A stretch of 64,000 nucleotides of DNA from Streptomyces violaceorubidus (lineage in GTDB: Bacteria; Actinomycetota; Actinomycetes; Streptomycetales; Streptomycetaceae): the NCBI RefSeq assembly GCF_000717995.1, contig NZ_JODM01000030.1:1-64000 (forward strand), read 5' to 3'. Position 1 is the stretch's first letter. Each line of letters opens with the position of its first letter. The position numbers and the translations under genes were made by a program. Under the pieces are notes generated by a model that saw only the letters and a program-made list of their open reading frames with translations, did not search any database and was not told where the DNA came from. Shown piece after piece: positions 45,760 through 54,304 of the stretch.

Positions 45760-45850
45760 TGACATGTCAATATGTGCTCGATACAAAGCCGTTCCGAGCA
45801 CTTCCGAGCACTGCCGCGGTGTTCCACGCGGTTCCGTGCGCTTCCGCGGA
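45760..45850. promoter_or_regulatory. GH109 promoter region: palindrome and phased TTCC decamers
   Basis: TGACATGTCA (45760-45769) is a palindrome that includes TTGACA on the minus strand, a good -35 for the GH109 gene. Further upstream, 45791-45850, six consecutive 10-bp blocks follow (G/C)TTCCGNGC; five of six carry TTCC at the same position, once per helical turn. Confidence 0.6.
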
Positions 45851-45862
45851 GCCGAGGTGGCG

Positions 45863-46708
45863 CTACATGCCGTCCTGCACCACCCCCCGCGTCGAGAGCG
45901 TGACGGGGTCCTTGGTGGCGAAGTCCCCCGGCGGGATCCCCGGATGGTGCCCCTCGTCCGAGGGCGGCGTCTGGTCGCGCGGGCCCAGGGTGAGCCGGGA
46001 GACGATCCGGTAGCGGTCGCCCCGGTAGAGGGAGTGCACGTACTCGACGGGCCGGCCCCGGGTGTCGGTGGTCAGGCGCTCGAAGAGGAGCGCCGGGGAG
46101 AGTTCCGGCACGTCGAGCAGGTCGGCCTCGGCACGCGTGACCACGGTGGGTTCGATGGACTGCACGGCCTCGCTGACCCGGACGTCGTGCCGCTCGCCCA
46201 GGTGCTCGTACAGGTCGCCCTGCTCCAGTTCGTCACTGGTCAGGTCGGAGACGAGGTCGGCGGGGACGTGCAGGTACTCGATGGCCATGGGCGAGCCGTC
46301 GACCAGCCGCAGTCGGGCCACGTAGTGGATCCGGGCCGCCGGTGACATGCGCAGCTTGCGGCCCACCCGGGCCCCCGCGGGCAGGGTGCGGACCTCCAGG
46401 AGCCGGCTGGTCCAGGCGCCGGCGGCCTGCGGGAGGCTGAAGGCCCGGCGGTCGGAGACCAGTTCCTGGGTGATCTTCTCGGCGGCGACGAACATACCCC
46501 GTCCGTGCTCGCGCACCAGCAGTCCGGCGACCACCAGTTCGTCGACCGCGGCGCGCAACGTGGGCCGGGACACGCCGAGTTCGGCACACAGGGTGCGCTC
46601 GGAGGGAATCGCGTCCCCCGGGCGCCGCTCCTCGATGAGTTCCAGGACCGCGTCGCGGACGCGCTCCCGCTTGAGCACCGCACCCGAGGCGGCGGCGTCG
46701 ATCTCCAT
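45863..46708 (-). CDS. GntR/HutC-family regulator (UTRA domain)
   Basis: A 281-residue regulator with an N-terminal winged helix (IPSERTLCAELGVSRPTLRAAV region) and a C-terminal UTRA ligand domain (about 100-265), the same type as DasR. UTRA regulators sense phosphorylated sugars or similar ligands. It is divergent from the sugar-transport operon, and repeated CTGGTC boxes lie in the shared region, so it very likely represses that operon and itself. The ATG at 46708 begins close to the DNA-binding domain, as expected. Confidence 0.92.
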   Translation of the reverse strand: MEIDAAASGAVLKRERVRDAVLELIEERRPGDAIPSERTLCAELGVSRPTLRAAVDELVVAGLLVREHGRGMFVAAEKITQELVSDRRAFSLPQAAGAWTSRLLEVRTLPAGARVGRKLRMSPAARIHYVARLRLVDGSPMAIEYLHVPADLVSDLTSDELEQGDLYEHLGERHDVRVSEAVQSIEPTVVTRAEADLLDVPELSPALLFERLTTDTRGRPVEYVHSLYRGDRYRIVSRLTLGPRDQTPPSDEGHHPGIPPGDFATKDPVTLSTRGVVQDGM

Positions 46709-46722
46709 GCAGTACTCCCGTA

Positions 46723-46739
46723 ACTGGTCTGCTGGTCAA
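46723..46739. promoter_or_regulatory. Operator repeats in the GntR leader
   Basis: ACTGGTCT (46723-46730) and CTGGTCAA (46732-46739) are tandem half sites 15 bp upstream of the GntR start. ACTGGTCT equals the half site of the DasR response element as I recall it (ACTGGTCTAGACCAGT). Likely autoregulation. Confidence 0.7.
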
Positions 46740-46830
46740 CAGAGCTTACCTGTCCACCTCGGGCGCGAACCAGCCACCCCCACGTCCGATCGACCGAAAA
46801 CCCGGGCATACGTGGGGGGTTGACGCCCTC

Positions 46831-46891
46831 ATTGGTCCATGCCACCTTCGACCAACGCCGACTGGTAAGTCCCGTGCCCCTTACTGGTCAA
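46831..46891. promoter_or_regulatory. Operator repeats upstream of the sugar ABC operon
   Basis: TTGGTC (46832) is inverted against GACCAA (46850), followed by ACTGGTAA (46861) and CTGGTCAA (46884). The last repeats the 8-mer in the GntR leader exactly. The group ends 42 bp before the lipoprotein start and probably forms the GntR operator of the operon. Confidence 0.7.
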
Positions 46892-46933
46892 GTGCGGGTG
46901 CGTCGTCCCTTCCAGCTCTCCCAGAGGTGAACC

Positions 46934-48202
46934 GTGAAGTACCGTTCGCTCGCCCTGCTCTCCGCGCTGGTGCTCAGCGCCGGGCTCGCCGCCTGCTCCT
47001 CGTCCGGCGGCACCTCCGACGGTGCCGGGGACGGCAGGACCGCCCTCGACGTGTGGCTCATGCGCGACAGTGTCTCGGCACAGTTCCAGAAGGAGTTCGA
47101 GACGGGCTTCGAGAAGGCCCACCCCGACATCGACCTGAGGATCCAGATCCAGGAGTGGGAGGGCATCGGCGAGAAGGTGACCGCGGCACTGGCCGGCAAC
47201 GACGCCCCGGACGTCATCGAGGTCGGCAACACCCAGGTCGCCCAGTACGCCCAGAGCGGCGGCCTCACCGACTTCTCGGACCGCGTCGGGGAACTGGGCG
47301 GCGGCGACTGGCTGGAGGGGCTCGCCGAGCCGGGCTCGTACGAGGGCAAGCAGTACGGCATTCCCTACTACGCGGCCAACCGGGTCGTCATCCACCGCAC
47401 CGACCTGTTCGAGAAGGCCGGGATCGACGCGACGCGGATCAGGACCAGGGAGCAGTGGATCGCCGCCACCCGCAAGCTCGACGGGGGCGGGACCCAGGGC
47501 ATCTACCTGCCGGGGCAGAACTGGTACGTGCTGTCCGGCTTCGTCTGGGACGAGGGCGGCGACCTGGCCGTGAAGTCCGGGGGCGGGTGGAAGGGCGGTC
47601 TCGACAGCCCGGGAGCGCTGCGGGCCATGGACTTCTACCGGCAGCTCCAGGCCCTCGGCAAGGGGCCCAAGGACTCGGACGAGGCCCAGCCGCCGCAGGC
47701 CGAGGTGATGGCGAAGGGGCAGGTCGCCCAGATCATCGCCGTGCCGGGCGGGGCCAAGGTCGTCGAGGAGAAGAACCCGGAACTCAAGGGAAAGCTCGGC
47801 TTCTTCCCGATCCCCGGCAAGACCGCCGACCGTCCGGGCGCCGTGTTCACCGGCGGTTCCGACCTGGTCGTCCCGGCCGTCGCCGCCCACCAGGAGGAGG
47901 CGTTCGCCCTCATCCGCGAACTGACGGGCGATGCCTGGCAGAAGAAGCTCGCCGTCGCCATGAGCTACGTACCGAACAAGACCACCCTGGCGGGCGCCGT
48001 CGCCGACGACCCGGGTACCGCGGCCATGGCGGCCGGTGCCGCCAACGGGCACGCCACTCCCAACACGCCCCAGTGGGCGGCGGTCGAGGCCAAGAACCCG
48101 ATCAAGGAGTACATGACGGCCGTGCTCACCGGCGAGGACGCCGGGTCCGCGGCGGCCGAGGCCTCCCGGACCATCACCGAGACGCTGGGCAGCGACTCCT
48201 GA
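46934..48202 (+). CDS. Sugar ABC transporter, substrate-binding lipoprotein
   Basis: A 422-residue extracellular solute-binding protein of the family 1 (maltose/oligosaccharide) type with lipobox GLAAC (Cys21) after a short signal peptide. ALAGNDAPDVIEVGNTQ and GIPYYAANRVVIHRTDLFEKAGI are typical family motifs. It delivers a sugar to the two permeases encoded directly downstream. The neighbouring GH20 and GH109 enzymes suggest N-acetylhexosamine-containing ligands. The GTG at 46934 follows AGAGGTGA. Controlled by the adjacent GntR boxes. Confidence 0.94.
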   Translation: MKYRSLALLSALVLSAGLAACSSSGGTSDGAGDGRTALDVWLMRDSVSAQFQKEFETGFEKAHPDIDLRIQIQEWEGIGEKVTAALAGNDAPDVIEVGNTQVAQYAQSGGLTDFSDRVGELGGGDWLEGLAEPGSYEGKQYGIPYYAANRVVIHRTDLFEKAGIDATRIRTREQWIAATRKLDGGGTQGIYLPGQNWYVLSGFVWDEGGDLAVKSGGGWKGGLDSPGALRAMDFYRQLQALGKGPKDSDEAQPPQAEVMAKGQVAQIIAVPGGAKVVEEKNPELKGKLGFFPIPGKTADRPGAVFTGGSDLVVPAVAAHQEEAFALIRELTGDAWQKKLAVAMSYVPNKTTLAGAVADDPGTAAMAAGAANGHATPNTPQWAAVEAKNPIKEYMTAVLTGEDAGSAAAEASRTITETLGSDS

Positions 48203-48264
48203 CCACCGTCGGCCCCGACACCACGACCACGAACACGACCACGAACACGAGACCAGGAGGCGAC

Positions 48265-49197
48265 GTGTCGACCGTCCGGGAGCGGAGCGTGCCGCGCGGC
48301 GCCGCGGGCCGGGGGACCCTCTGGCCGTACCTGCTCATCGCCCCCGCCGTGCTGGGCATGCTGTATCTGCTGCTCTATCCGCTGGCCCGCGCCGTGCTCA
48401 TCTCCCTCCAGGACTTCCGACTGCGGCAACTCGTCCTGGGTGACGCCGACTTCGTCGGCCTGCGCAACTACCGCACGCTGCTCGGCGACCCGGAGTTCTG
48501 GGAGGTGGTGCGCCGGACCTTCGTGTTCATGGCGGTCGAGGTCGTCGCGATCATGGTGCTGTCCACGTTGGTCGCGCTGATGACCGAGCGGCTCGGGCGG
48601 GTGGCCAGGACCGTGGTGCTCAGCTCCCTGGTGCTGGTCTGGGCGGTGCCGGTGGTCGCGGCCACCACCGTGTTCCAGTGGCTGTTCCACTCCGAGTTCG
48701 GCATCGTCAACAAGGTCCTCACCGGTCTCGGGTTCGCGTCGTACGAGGGCTATCCCTGGTTCGCGCACGGCGCGGCCGCGTCCGGCATCGTGGTGGTCCT
48801 GATCGTCTGGCAGTCCGTGCCTTTCGCCGCGATCACGCTCTACTCGGCGCTGGTCACGGTGCCGGCGGAACTGTACGAGTCGGCCCGCATGGACGGCGCG
48901 GGCGCGGCGCGCGTCTTCCGATCCGTCACGTTCCCGCTGATCCGGCCGATCTTCATGCTGGTCCTGTCCCTCGAAGTGATCTGGACCTTCAAGGCGTTCG
49001 TGCAGATCTGGGTGATGACCCGCGGCGGACCGGGCGAGGCCACCACCATCCTGCCGGTGTACGCCGTGCAGACCGCGCTGGCCCGCCAGCGCTACGACCT
49101 GGGCTCCGCCGCCTCGATGCTCACGGTCCTGCTGATGAGCGGCGTGCTGGTCCTCTACTTCCGCCAACTGTTCCGTCAGGAGGGCGAGCAGCCGTGA
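48265..49197 (+). CDS. Sugar ABC transporter permease (MalF-like)
   Basis: A 310-residue inner-membrane permease with six hydrophobic segments and the EAA loop ELYESARMDGAGAARVFRSV that contacts the ATPase. The GTG at 48265 follows AGGAGG. It forms a channel with the next gene product, whose GTG overlaps the stop by four bases. The first 20 residues are polar and cytoplasmic. No ATPase gene is present, so a shared ATPase such as MsiK, encoded elsewhere, is expected. Confidence 0.94.
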   Translation: MSTVRERSVPRGAAGRGTLWPYLLIAPAVLGMLYLLLYPLARAVLISLQDFRLRQLVLGDADFVGLRNYRTLLGDPEFWEVVRRTFVFMAVEVVAIMVLSTLVALMTERLGRVARTVVLSSLVLVWAVPVVAATTVFQWLFHSEFGIVNKVLTGLGFASYEGYPWFAHGAAASGIVVVLIVWQSVPFAAITLYSALVTVPAELYESARMDGAGAARVFRSVTFPLIRPIFMLVLSLEVIWTFKAFVQIWVMTRGGPGEATTILPVYAVQTALARQRYDLGSAASMLTVLLMSGVLVLYFRQLFRQEGEQP

Positions 49198-50051
49198 GCA
49201 CCCCGCGTCCCCGTCCCCCGGCGCGCCGCACGCTGCGCCGCCTCCCGCTGAACGCCGCCGCCGCGCTCACCGTCGTCGTCTGCCTCTTCCCCGTGTACTG
49301 GATGGTCACGACCGCGTTCAAACCGTCGACGGACATCCAGTCCTACGATCCCCGGCTGGTGCCCGGCGCCTGGACGTTCGAGCACTTCCGCAAGGCGGTC
49401 GGCGCCGACGGCTTCGCGCTGTTCTGGCGCAACAGCATCCTGGTCACCCTGAGTGCCGTCCTGCTCGCCCTGCTGGTCGCGCTGGGCGCCGCCTACGCCG
49501 TGGCCCGCATGCGCTGGCGCGGTCGCCGGCAGTTCATGCTGGCGGTGTTCGTCGCGCAGATGGCGCCCTGGGAGTCACTGATCATCCCGATCTACATCAT
49601 CTCCCGCGACACCGGGATGCTCGACCGCCTTGTGACCCTGACCCTGATCTACTTCATGATCACGCTGCCGTTCACGGTGGTCGTACTGCGCGGCTTCATC
49701 GCGGGCATCCCGCCGGAGCTGGAGGAGGCGGCACAGGTCGACGGCTGCACCAGGGCCGGGGCGTTCCGCAGGGTGGCGTTCCCGCTGCTGGCCCCCGGGC
49801 TCATGGCCACCTCGCTGTTCGGCTTCATCACGGCTTGGAACGAGTTCACCTACGCCAACTTCCTCATCATCAAGCAGCAGGACAGCCGCACGCTGCCGGT
49901 GTGGCTCTCCTCGTTCCAGTCGACCTTCGGCACCGACTGGGGGGCCACCATGGCGGCCTCCACGCTCTTCGCGCTCCCCGCGCTGATCGTCTTCCTCGCC
50001 CTGCAACGGCATGTGACGGCCGGGCTGGCCTCGGGAGGCGTCAAGGGCTGA
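49194..50051 (+). CDS. Sugar ABC transporter permease (MalG-like)
   Basis: A 285-residue permease with six membrane segments, FPVYWMVTTAFKPSTDI near the start and the EAA loop ELEEAAQVDGCTRAGAFRRVAFPLLAPG split here as ELEEAAQVDGC and FRRVAFPLLAPG. It pairs with the MalF-like protein. The GTG at 49194 overlaps the upstream stop (GTGA), so the pair is translationally coupled. The GH20 gene follows after 76 bp. Confidence 0.94.
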   Translation: MSTPRPRPPARRTLRRLPLNAAAALTVVVCLFPVYWMVTTAFKPSTDIQSYDPRLVPGAWTFEHFRKAVGADGFALFWRNSILVTLSAVLLALLVALGAAYAVARMRWRGRRQFMLAVFVAQMAPWESLIIPIYIISRDTGMLDRLVTLTLIYFMITLPFTVVVLRGFIAGIPPELEEAAQVDGCTRAGAFRRVAFPLLAPGLMATSLFGFITAWNEFTYANFLIIKQQDSRTLPVWLSSFQSTFGTDWGATMAASTLFALPALIVFLALQRHVTAGLASGGVKG

Positions 50052-50127
50052 CCGCGTCCGCCGTCCCGCTCGCCCGGCCCTTGTCTCCCCCTCACCGCCG
50101 CGCACCGCCGACCACCGGAGTCGCCCC

Positions 50128-51744
50128 GTGGACCTGCCACGCCCCGAACTGGCCCTCGTTCCCCGCCCCCGCCGCCTCTCCACCCGCTCCGGCCGCTTCC
50201 GCCTCGACGGCACGACCCGGCTGCGGGTCACCCCGGGGGCCGGTGCCGCCGCGGCCCTGCTGCGCACCCTCCTCGCCCCGGCCACCGGACTCCGCCTGGA
50301 CTCCGCGCCCGACGGCTCCTTCGTGCTCGCCCTCGACCCGGCGCTGACCGGCCTCGGCGAGGAGGGGTACGGCCTGACCGTGAGCCCCCAGGGCGCCCTG
50401 CTGCGGGCCGCCCGCCCGGCCGGGCTGCTGCGCGGCGTGCAGACGGTGCGGCAACTCCTGCCCTACGACGCCCTGTCGGGGCGGCCGGTGCGCGGGGTGC
50501 CGTGGGAGCTGCCGGCCGTGGAGATCACCGACGTGCCCCGCCACTCCTGGCGCGGTTCCATGCTCGATGTCGCCCGGCACTTCCAGCCGGTCTCCTATCT
50601 GCGGCGCTACGTCGACCTGCTGGCGCTGCACAAGCTGAACGTCTTCCACCTCCACCTCACCGACGACCAGGGCTGGCGGATGCCGGTGGCCGCCCACCCC
50701 CGGCTCACCGAGGTCGGCGGCCGGCGCGCGGAGTCGATGGTGGGTCCGGCGGGCAGCGACCGGTTCGACGGTGTGCCGCACGGCGGCTCCTACACCCGTG
50801 CCGAGCTGCGGGACCTGGTCGCCTACGCGGCGGAGCGCGGTGTGAGCGTAGTGCCGGAGACCGGTCTGCCCGGGCACGTCCGCGCCGCCCTGGCCGCACA
50901 CCCCGAGCTGGGCACCGACCCCACCCGTCGACTGGAGGTGTGGACGCACTGGGGCGTGTGCGAGAACGTGCTCGGCACCGGCGACCACGTCCTGGAGTTC
51001 TTCCGCGACGTCCTGGACGAGGTGATGGACGTCTTCCCCTCGCCCTACGTGCACCTCGGCGGGGACGAGGTCCCCACCGCGGAGTGGGAGCGCAGTCCGG
51101 CGGCGCGGGCCCGTGCCGCCCGTGAGGGGCTGGCGGGGCCCCGTGAGCTGCACCCCTGGTTCATCGCGCGGCTGTCCGAGCACCTGGTGCGCGCCGGCCG
51201 CAGGCCGGTGGTCTGGGCCGAGAGCGGGGTCGCCCTGCCCCTGGACTGCACGGTGATGAGCTGGCGCGAACCGGCGCACGCCCGGGCGGCGGCACTGCGC
51301 GGGCACCAGGTGGTGCACGCCGACCACCGCGCGACCTACTTCGACTACGCGCGCGGCACCGGGCCCGGGGAACCGCCCGCCCAGCCGGGAGTAGTCGTCG
51401 ACCTGCGCGCCGTCCACGACGTGGACCTCGCGCCGCCGACCCGGGAGGCGGCGTCCCGGGTGCTGGGCGCCCAGGGCCAGTTGTGGACGGAGTTCGTGCG
51501 CACCCCCGAGCACGTCGAGTACCTCACCTTCCCCCGGCTGTGCGCGCTCGCCGACCGGGTCTGGGACGGCTCGTCGGGCTGGCGGGACTTCACGACCCGG
51601 CTGGCCGGGCACCGCGCCCGCCTGGACGCCCTGGACGTGCCGCACGCCGCCCCTCCGGCCGGGCTCCCCCTGTCGTTCCCCCACACCCCGCACCATCCGA
51701 CGCTCCCGCACAGGCGGGAGCCGCGCCGAAAGGATCCCGCATGA
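50128..51744 (+). CDS. GH20 beta-N-acetylhexosaminidase
   Basis: A 538-residue glycosidase of family GH20: an N-terminal alpha/beta domain, then a TIM barrel with FHLHLTDDQGWRMP and the catalytic pair Asp313-Glu314 in HLGGDEVP. It removes terminal N-acetylglucosamine or N-acetylgalactosamine by substrate-assisted catalysis. No signal peptide is seen, so it should act on imported oligosaccharides, in line with its place behind the ABC genes. GTG start at 50128 with GGAG upstream. The stop overlaps the next ATG by four bases (ATGA). Confidence 0.95.
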   Translation: MDLPRPELALVPRPRRLSTRSGRFRLDGTTRLRVTPGAGAAAALLRTLLAPATGLRLDSAPDGSFVLALDPALTGLGEEGYGLTVSPQGALLRAARPAGLLRGVQTVRQLLPYDALSGRPVRGVPWELPAVEITDVPRHSWRGSMLDVARHFQPVSYLRRYVDLLALHKLNVFHLHLTDDQGWRMPVAAHPRLTEVGGRRAESMVGPAGSDRFDGVPHGGSYTRAELRDLVAYAAERGVSVVPETGLPGHVRAALAAHPELGTDPTRRLEVWTHWGVCENVLGTGDHVLEFFRDVLDEVMDVFPSPYVHLGGDEVPTAEWERSPAARARAAREGLAGPRELHPWFIARLSEHLVRAGRRPVVWAESGVALPLDCTVMSWREPAHARAAALRGHQVVHADHRATYFDYARGTGPGEPPAQPGVVVDLRAVHDVDLAPPTREAASRVLGAQGQLWTEFVRTPEHVEYLTFPRLCALADRVWDGSSGWRDFTTRLAGHRARLDALDVPHAAPPAGLPLSFPHTPHHPTLPHRREPRRKDPA

Positions 51745-53162
51745 CGAACCGACCCACCTCAGGCCGCGCCCGCCTGGCGCTCGCCGTGGCCGTCGTCCTG
51801 GGCGGCGGTGCCCTCACCGCGCTCCCGGCCCAGGCCGCTCCCGCAGCCGACGGACTCGCCGTCCAGTACCGCACCAGCGCGGGCGGAGCCACCGCGGACC
51901 AGGCCGAACCCTGGTTCAAGGTCCGCAACACCGGCTCGTCCACCGTGCAGCTGAGCCAGGTGAAGATCCGCTACTACTTCAAGGCCGACTCCCCGAACGC
52001 CTCCTACCGCTTCGCGTGCTCCTGGGCGGTGCGCGGCTGCGCCGCCGTCACCGGCACCTTCGGCACCCTGGGCAACCCGACCGCGACCGCCGACCGCTAC
52101 CTGGAGGTCGGCTTCACCTCGGCCGCCGGCACGCTGGCAACCGGGGCGGACACCGGCGACCTGCAACTGCGCTTCTACCAGAGCAACTGGCAGACGCTGC
52201 GGCAGAGCGACGACTACTCCTTCGACGGCGCCCGGACCTCGTACGCGAACTGGGACAAGGTGACCGCCCAACTGGCCGGTGCCACCGTCTGGGGTGCGGC
52301 TCCGCAGGGCAACGACCCCACCGATCCGACGGACCCCACGGACCCGCCCGGCGGCGGTCAGACCCTGTTCGACGACTTCGACTACGCCTCGCACACCGAC
52401 CCCGCGATCTCGGCGCACGGCTGGAGCGTGCGCTCCAACTCCGGCGGGCCCGGCGTCCCCGGCGCCACCTGGGACCCCTCGAAGGTCACCTTCGTCTCGG
52501 CCGGCGGCAACACGGTGATGAACCTGGAGACGTCCACCGCCGGAACCGGCGCGTCCACCACGCAGACCGAGGTCCTGACCAAGTCCGTGAAGTTCAAGGA
52601 CGGCACCTATGCGGCACGGGTCAAGTTCGCCGACGTGCCCAGGTCCGGGCCCGACGGGGACCATCTGGTGCAGACCTTCTTCACCATCAACGACCTCAAG
52701 GCGCCGATGGCCGACGACTACGCCGAGTACGACTTCGAGTACCTGCCGAACGGCGGGTGGGGCGAACCGGCGAACATCCTCTACACGACCTCCTGGGAGA
52801 CCTACGACCCCGATCCCTGGCAGGCCGTCAACCAGCACTCCGAGCAGCGCAGCAGCTACGCCGGCTGGCACGACCTGGTCGTGACGATCGACGGCGGCGC
52901 CATCACCTACTACGTCGACGGGCAGCTGTTCGGCACGCACGACGCGCAGTACCTGCCGGAGCGGCCGATGTCGATCAACTTCAACCAGTGGCTGATCGAC
53001 CTGAACGGCCAGACGTCGACGACCTGGCGCGCCTACGACCAGCAGGTGGACTACGTCCTGCACGTCAAGGACCGGGTGCTCACCCCGGCCGAGGTGGCCG
53101 CGAAGGTCGCCGGGTACCGCGCCGCCGGTACCGGGTTCGTGGACGAGGTGCCCGCCCCGTGA
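51741..53162 (+). CDS. Secreted CBM3 plus GH16-like protein
   Basis: A 473-residue secreted protein: signal peptide (ends near AQAAPAAD), a CBM3 cellulose-binding-type domain (about 35-190; WFKVRNTGSSTVQLSQVKIRYYF region), a short DPTDPTDPTDPP linker, and a concanavalin-type domain with the GH16 catalytic pattern E-Y-D-F-E at 329-333 (Glu329, Asp331, Glu333). GH16 enzymes cut beta-1,3/1,4-glucans or galactans; the substrate here is not known, since CBM3 usually binds cellulose or chitin. The ATG follows AAAGGA and overlaps the GH20 stop, so it belongs to the same operon. Confidence 0.85.
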   Translation: MTNRPTSGRARLALAVAVVLGGGALTALPAQAAPAADGLAVQYRTSAGGATADQAEPWFKVRNTGSSTVQLSQVKIRYYFKADSPNASYRFACSWAVRGCAAVTGTFGTLGNPTATADRYLEVGFTSAAGTLATGADTGDLQLRFYQSNWQTLRQSDDYSFDGARTSYANWDKVTAQLAGATVWGAAPQGNDPTDPTDPTDPPGGGQTLFDDFDYASHTDPAISAHGWSVRSNSGGPGVPGATWDPSKVTFVSAGGNTVMNLETSTAGTGASTTQTEVLTKSVKFKDGTYAARVKFADVPRSGPDGDHLVQTFFTINDLKAPMADDYAEYDFEYLPNGGWGEPANILYTTSWETYDPDPWQAVNQHSEQRSSYAGWHDLVVTIDGGAITYYVDGQLFGTHDAQYLPERPMSINFNQWLIDLNGQTSTTWRAYDQQVDYVLHVKDRVLTPAEVAAKVAGYRAAGTGFVDEVPAP

Positions 53163-53178
53163 ACCCTGGCGGGGACGG

Positions 53179-53400
53179 TCAGAACAGCCGCTCCTGACGG
53201 GCCGTGGGCCGTCCCCGCCGGTGGCGCGGCCGGGTGCCGGGTACGGGTGCCGTCTCGCCGAACAGCGGGGCGGTGCCGTACTCGTCGGGCTCGGCCGGGA
53301 CGGTGGCGGGACCGGTGCCCACGTTGAGGACCAGCGGGGCGTCCCGGTCGAAGTCGCCCGGGGTCATCGCCACCCAGTCACGGTCCTGCCGCTCACCCAC
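53179..53400 (-). CDS. Small hypothetical protein
   Basis: A 73-residue polar protein with no recognised domain: MTPGDFDRDAPLVLNVGTGP in the middle and a basic C-terminus (RPRHRRGRPTARQERLF). The GTG at 53400 follows AGAGGTG, and codon use fits a real gene. It converges on the CBM3/GH16 gene with 16 bp between the stops. Function unknown. Confidence 0.6.
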   Translation of the reverse strand: MGERQDRDWVAMTPGDFDRDAPLVLNVGTGPATVPAEPDEYGTAPLFGETAPVPGTRPRHRRGRPTARQERLF

Positions 53401-53637
53401 GCACCGACACCTCTCTCGCGCCGCCCGCCGCGACCACGCGACGCTACCAGCCCCGCGCGAGCTCCGTGATCACGGCTCCCACCCGGCCCGTATCCATCGT
53501 TCCCGGACCTCCGGGAACCGACGCATGCCGACGTCCTCGGGTCGGACCTGGCCCGGGTCGCCCGCAGCCCGAGACGCCGGTTTCGTCGCCGCGCCACGCG
53601 CCGGCGTGCGGGGCACCGCTCGCCGTCGAGGGCACCC

Positions 53638-54031
53638 GTGGAGTACGCCCCGCACATCCGGAGCATCGTGACGGGCACGCCCCGCACGGTCTGCGGCAAC
53701 GTGCCGCACCACGGTCTGATCGAGAACCTCCCCGCCCGGGGCGCCGTCGAGGTGCGGTGCCTGGTCGACTCCGCGGGCGTCCGGCCCACCCGCGTCGGCG
53801 CGCCGCCCCCGCAGCCGGCGGCACTCGACCGGGCCTACCTCAGCACCGCCGACCTGGTGGCGCGGGCGACGACGGAGGACGACCCGCGACACCTCAGGCA
53901 CGCGGCGATGGCCGACCCGGCGACGGGGGCGACCCTCAAGGGTCGAGGAGATCCGGCAGCTGTGCGACGAGATGGTCCGTGCTCACGGGGACCGGCTGGA
54001 GCCGGGACTGCGGGGCGCACTCGCCCACTGA
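53638..54031 (+). pseudogene. Remnant of a GH4 alpha-galactosidase-like gene
   Basis: From 53638 the translation reads EYAPHIRSIVTGTPRTV, GNVPHHGLIENLP, VEVRCLVDSAGVRPTRVG and PPQPAALDRA, matching the C-terminal third of GH4 alpha-galactosidases (MelA/LplD type). At about 53937-53943 the frame shifts by one base; the other frame continues as VEEIRQLCDEMVRAHGD to a stop at 54029-54031, as in the family. The NAD-binding N-terminus and the metal-binding Cys and His regions are missing. A strong terminator follows. This is a truncated, frameshifted relic. Confidence 0.75.
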
Positions 54032-54054
54032 GCGGACCGCCTCGCGGCCGCGCT

Positions 54055-54094
54055 GGTGCGGCCCCGCGTACGGGGGAGAACGCGGGGCCGCACC
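54055..54094 (+). terminator. Terminator after the GH4 remnant
   Basis: A perfect 15-bp stem (GGTGCGGCCCCGCGT and its complement) with a 10-nt loop, 24 bp after the remnant's stop codon. The rest of the gap to 54304 shows nothing I can support. Confidence 0.85.
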
Positions 54095-54304
54095 TGCAAG
54101 CTATCGGAGTAGTCCGCCGCCTGCCAGCCCCGGCGCCCGCCGGTCGGCGCCCACCTCGCGCACCCGACCGCCTCCCCCTCCCCTCTTCCCGGGCCTTTCG
54201 GCAGGTGGCTTCACCCGACCGGCGGACAGGAGCATCGCCGGGAGCGGGGCGCGCAGGACCGGCGCGCGCTGCGGGGCGGGCCGTGCGGGGCCCACACTGA
54301 GGTC

